8,107 nt of DNA, from the NCBI GenBank assembly GCA_900543805.1, contig UQTE01000034.1:1-8107 (forward strand). Reading direction: 5' to 3'. The notes below the pieces were generated by a model, which was given only the letters and a program-made list of their open reading frames with translations, made no database searches and was not told the DNA's origin. Each line of letters begins with the position of its first letter. Positions within the stretch are counted from its first letter, which is position 1. Position numbers and translations under genes: made by a program. This DNA is from an uncultured Sutterella sp. Its GTDB lineage: Bacteria; Pseudomonadota; Gammaproteobacteria; Burkholderiales; Burkholderiaceae_F. This document shows, one piece after another, positions 6,035-8,107 of this stretch.

Positions 6035-6118
6035 TTGTTTTTTTGTGAGAAAAAAAACAACGGATGTCGCCGCGGTTTCGCGGACGAAGGAGCGACGAAC
6101 GGTTCCGAAAACCGGAAC
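6035..6118 (+). promoter_or_regulatory. Structured 5' leader of the flavocytochrome c gene
   Basis: Three successive hairpins lie in the predicted leader. The first is a perfect AT-only-but-one 10-bp stem (6035-6044 with 6051-6060, loop gtgaga). The second is a 5-bp GC stem (6070-6074 with 6079-6083). The third is a 6-bp stem (6102-6107 with 6113-6118), 13 bases before the Shine-Dalgarno. The stretch is too short and too unlike known classes to call a riboswitch. Confidence 0.35.
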
Positions 6119-6130
6119 GAACGACCCCGA

Positions 6131-6136
6131 AAGGAG
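6131..6136 (+). promoter_or_regulatory. Flavocytochrome c ribosome binding site serving a double ATG
   Basis: AAGGAG lies 4 bases before an ATG at 6141 and 7 bases before a second ATG at 6144. The second spacing is closer to the usual optimum. Either start gives the same signal peptide. Confidence 0.8.
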
Positions 6137-6140
6137 ATCC

Positions 6141-7928
6141 ATGATGACGTTTCGTCAAAACGCAACGGCCGCGATTCTTGCGGCGCTTTTCGCTTCTCTG
6201 AGTGCTCAGGCGGCGGACAAGGACTACAACGCGCAGCTCGCGGGCGCGCACATGAAGAAGGGTTTCGACTGCGCCAGTTGCCACGTCAACGGCATGCAGG
6301 TGAGTGACTCGGAAACCGAGATCAACAAGCAGTGTGTGAGCTGTCACGGCGGTCTTGAAAAGCTCGCCGACTCGAAGAAGAAGCCCGATCCGCACGCGAG
6401 CCACATCGGCACGATTCAGTGCACGGCCTGCCACGCGGGCCATGTGGAATCGCAGTCTTACTGCCTGAGCTGCCACGACTTCCCGGCGATGAAGATCCCG
6501 TTCGGCAGCGCCAAACACGTTGAATGGAAGTGGAAGGACCTCGCGTCCTACAAGGACGTCGCGCCCGTCCGCTCGGAAGAGGCCGATCTCGTAGTCGTGG
6601 GCTCGGGCGCTGCGGGTTTCGTTGCGGCCATGGAGGCCCACGAAAAGGGCGTTCGCAACATCGTCATTCTCGAAAAGATGCCGATCCCTGGCGGCAACTC
6701 CCAGTTCGCGGCGGGCGGTATGAACGCGGCGGGCTCCGTCTATCAGCAGGCCAAGGGCATTAAGGATACGCCCGAAATGATGGCGGCCGACACGATGAAG
6801 GGCGGCAAAAACACGAGCGATCCGAAGCTCGTCGAAATCTTCGCGAAGAATTCCGCCGAATCGATTGCGTGGCTCAAGGAGCGCGGCGCGGAACTTGAAA
6901 ACGTCGCCGCGGGCGGCGGCGCTTCGGCGCCCCGCATGCACGGCCCGAAGGGCGGCAAGGCGGTCGGACCGTATCTTTCGGCCTTCTTCCGCGACCAGGC
7001 CGAAAAGATGGAGGGCGTCGATCTGCGTCTCAACAGCCGGCTCGTTCGCCTCCTCACCGACAAGTCGGGTGCGGTGACGGGCGTTCTGGTCGAAGGCAAG
7101 CACAACGGCGTCTATGAAATCAAGGCAAAGGCCGTCGTGCTCGCCACGGGCGGCCTCGGCGCGAACAAGGCGCTCGTGAAGCAGTATCTGCCGAATCTCG
7201 ACCCGGCCACGAAGACGTCGAATCAGCCCGGCACGACGGGCGACGGCATGTATCTCGGCGAACAGATCGGCGCGGCGCTCGTCGACATGAAGGAAATTCA
7301 GCTCAATCCGACGCTCCTCGTGGGCTCGCCCGTGATCATCTCCGAGACCGTCCGCGGTCAGGGCGCCGTCTTCGTGAACCGCGAAGGGAAGCGCTTCATT
7401 TCCGAAATGACGACGCGCGACGTCACGAGCGCGGCTGTCTCGGCGCAGACGGGCGGCACGGCCTTTGAAATCTTCGACGACGGGACGGTGAGCCGCGTCG
7501 CGCAGCTCAAGGCCTGCTTCGAACTTGGTCTCGTGAAGGAAGGCAATACGCTTGAAGAGCTCGGAAAGAACGCCGGCATCGATCCGAAGGCTCTGGCCGA
7601 GACGATCCGCGTCTACAACGGCTACGTCGAAAGCGGCAAGGATCCGGACTTCAACCGTCCGAAGCCTCCCTTCAAGATCGAAGGACCCAAGTTCTATGCG
7701 ATCGAGATCACGCCCGCCATCCACTACGCCATGGGCGGTCTCAAATTCAACGAAAAGACCCAGGTGATCAACAAGGAAGGCAAACCCATCGAAGGTCTCT
7801 TCGCGGCGGGTGAAACGACGGGCGGTCTGCACGGCAAGAACCGTCTCGGCGGCAACTCCGTCTCCGAAACGATCACGTTCGGCCGCATCGCGGGCGACGA
7901 AGCCGCCAAGCGCGTGCTCGGTAAGTGA
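6141..7928 (+). CDS. Tetraheme flavocytochrome c, fumarate reductase-like (substrate probably not fumarate)
   Basis: A 595-residue periplasmic reductase with the full Fcc3 layout: Sec signal peptide (1-25, ending SAQAA), tetraheme domain (about 26-115; CxxCH at Cys44, 65, 94 and 108), linker (116-145), then FAD domain (GSGAAG at 154-159, Glu178). Against Shewanella Fcc3 (numbering from memory), the proton path and acid are kept (Glu402, Arg405, Arg426 for Glu378, Arg381, Arg402), as are the proximal carboxylate ligands (His528, Arg568 for His504, Arg544). The distal end differs: His365 becomes Asn389, Met375 Ile399 and Thr377 Ser401. An unsaturated monocarboxylate-type acceptor is inferred; fumarate is not excluded. 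ATG 6144 is an equally good start. The codons at 6045-6140 extend the frame but are leader. It is divergent from lysR and probably activated by it. Hairpins follow the stop. Confidence 0.93.
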   Translation: MMTFRQNATAAILAALFASLSAQAADKDYNAQLAGAHMKKGFDCASCHVNGMQVSDSETEINKQCVSCHGGLEKLADSKKKPDPHASHIGTIQCTACHAGHVESQSYCLSCHDFPAMKIPFGSAKHVEWKWKDLASYKDVAPVRSEEADLVVVGSGAAGFVAAMEAHEKGVRNIVILEKMPIPGGNSQFAAGGMNAAGSVYQQAKGIKDTPEMMAADTMKGGKNTSDPKLVEIFAKNSAESIAWLKERGAELENVAAGGGASAPRMHGPKGGKAVGPYLSAFFRDQAEKMEGVDLRLNSRLVRLLTDKSGAVTGVLVEGKHNGVYEIKAKAVVLATGGLGANKALVKQYLPNLDPATKTSNQPGTTGDGMYLGEQIGAALVDMKEIQLNPTLLVGSPVIISETVRGQGAVFVNREGKRFISEMTTRDVTSAAVSAQTGGTAFEIFDDGTVSRVAQLKACFELGLVKEGNTLEELGKNAGIDPKALAETIRVYNGYVESGKDPDFNRPKPPFKIEGPKFYAIEITPAIHYAMGGLKFNEKTQVINKEGKPIEGLFAAGETTGGLHGKNRLGGNSVSETITFGRIAGDEAAKRVLGK

Positions 7929-7939
7929 GCTTGATCAAA

Positions 7940-7969
7940 GGGCGCCCCGGCCTCTCTGGCGGGGCGTCC
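7940..7969 (+). terminator. GC-rich hairpin after the flavocytochrome c gene
   Basis: A strong stem (7940-7948 with 7961-7969, one G-T pair, plus a short inner stem) starts 12 bases after the stop codon. No T tract follows, so it may act as a transcript 3' end or a rho-assisted terminator rather than a classic intrinsic one. Confidence 0.5.
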
Positions 7970-7988
7970 CGAAGTGACGCTCCATGTG

Positions 7989-8026
7989 GGAAGGCCGCTT
8001 CTTCTGAAGGGAAGGAGCGGCTTTCC
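7989..8026 (+). terminator. Second hairpin downstream of the flavocytochrome c gene
   Basis: An 11-bp stem with one G-T pair (7989-7999 with 8016-8026) encloses a loop that can pair further. Its 3' arm ends in ctttcc, giving a short pyrimidine tail. It may back up the first hairpin, or end transcription entering from the right. Confidence 0.4.
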
Positions 8027-8055
8027 TGCGTGTGGGAAAACGCTCTGTGCGGCCC

Positions 8056-8106
8056 AAACTCCCGGTTAACTGATTCCTAACAATGTAGGACTTTAGGCGG
8101 GAGTTT
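8056..8106. repeat. Perfect 9-bp inverted repeat at the right edge
   Basis: aaactcccg (8056-8064) is perfectly complementary to cgggagttt (8098-8106), with a 33-base spacer richer in A and T than the surroundings. No gene is seen between 7929 and 8107. It could be a large operator, a leader structure of the next gene, or a mobile-element end; the window stops too soon to tell. Confidence 0.4.
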
Positions 8107-8107
8107 C

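Noticed and set aside
5922..7832. Minus-strand open frame of 636 codons opposite the flavocytochrome c gene
   Set aside because: Shadow of the real gene, which has four CxxCH motifs and a complete FAD domain on the plus strand.
7931..7938. TTGATCAA as an FNR-type site
   Set aside because: FNR sites need TTGAT-N4-ATCAA. This is only an 8-base palindrome with no spacer, and it lies after a stop codon, not at a promoter.

Overview
The window looks like a piece of a GC-rich proteobacterial chromosome, most plausibly a gut-type betaproteobacterium of the Sutterellaceae. The evidence is the gene content: several periplasmic flavin reductases of the flavocytochrome c / fumarate reductase fold, c-type tetraheme domains, a LysR regulator, and Sec and Tat signals. 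The genus is an inference; nothing in the window fixes it. No tRNA, rRNA, CRISPR array or transposase gene was seen.

Layout, left to right. 1-141 holds an inverted repeat and two converging terminator-like hairpins. 142-1887 (minus) is urdA, a Sec-exported FMN/FAD urocanate reductase whose active-site residues match characterised UrdA. 1888-2140 holds the urdA promoter and RBS and the terminator of the next operon. 2141-4106 (minus) is a two-gene operon: a small periplasmic tetraheme cytochrome c, then a Tat-exported FAD flavoprotein, i.e. a split flavocytochrome c. 4274-4741 (minus) is a PEBP/YbhB-family protein with its own terminator. 4919-5863 (minus) is a LysR-type regulator. 5864-6140 is a divergent control region. 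6141-7928 (plus) is a one-piece tetraheme-FAD flavocytochrome c. 7929-8107 holds GC-rich hairpins and an inverted repeat at the window edge.

How the parts may work together. Three architectures of one enzyme fold lie within 8 kb: FMN+FAD, separate heme and FAD subunits, and heme-FAD fusion. All have export signals, so all are probably periplasmic terminal reductases (or a dehydrogenase, for the split pair) fed by quinol-linked cytochromes encoded elsewhere. The active sites differ. UrdA carries the urocanate signature. The fusion keeps the catalytic Arg and the proximal carboxylate clamp of fumarate reductase but has Asn where fumarate reductase has its distal-carboxylate His. The split flavoprotein lacks the whole carboxylate site. 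Three different substrates are therefore expected.

Regulation. A LysR-type box (TTC-N9-GAA) lies between lysR and the fusion gene, about 65 bases upstream of a predicted start of transcription and overlapping the lysR promoter. An 18/20 copy lies in the gap upstream of the PEBP gene. This suggests a small regulon of lysR, the flavocytochrome and the PEBP protein, with urdA and the split pair controlled separately.
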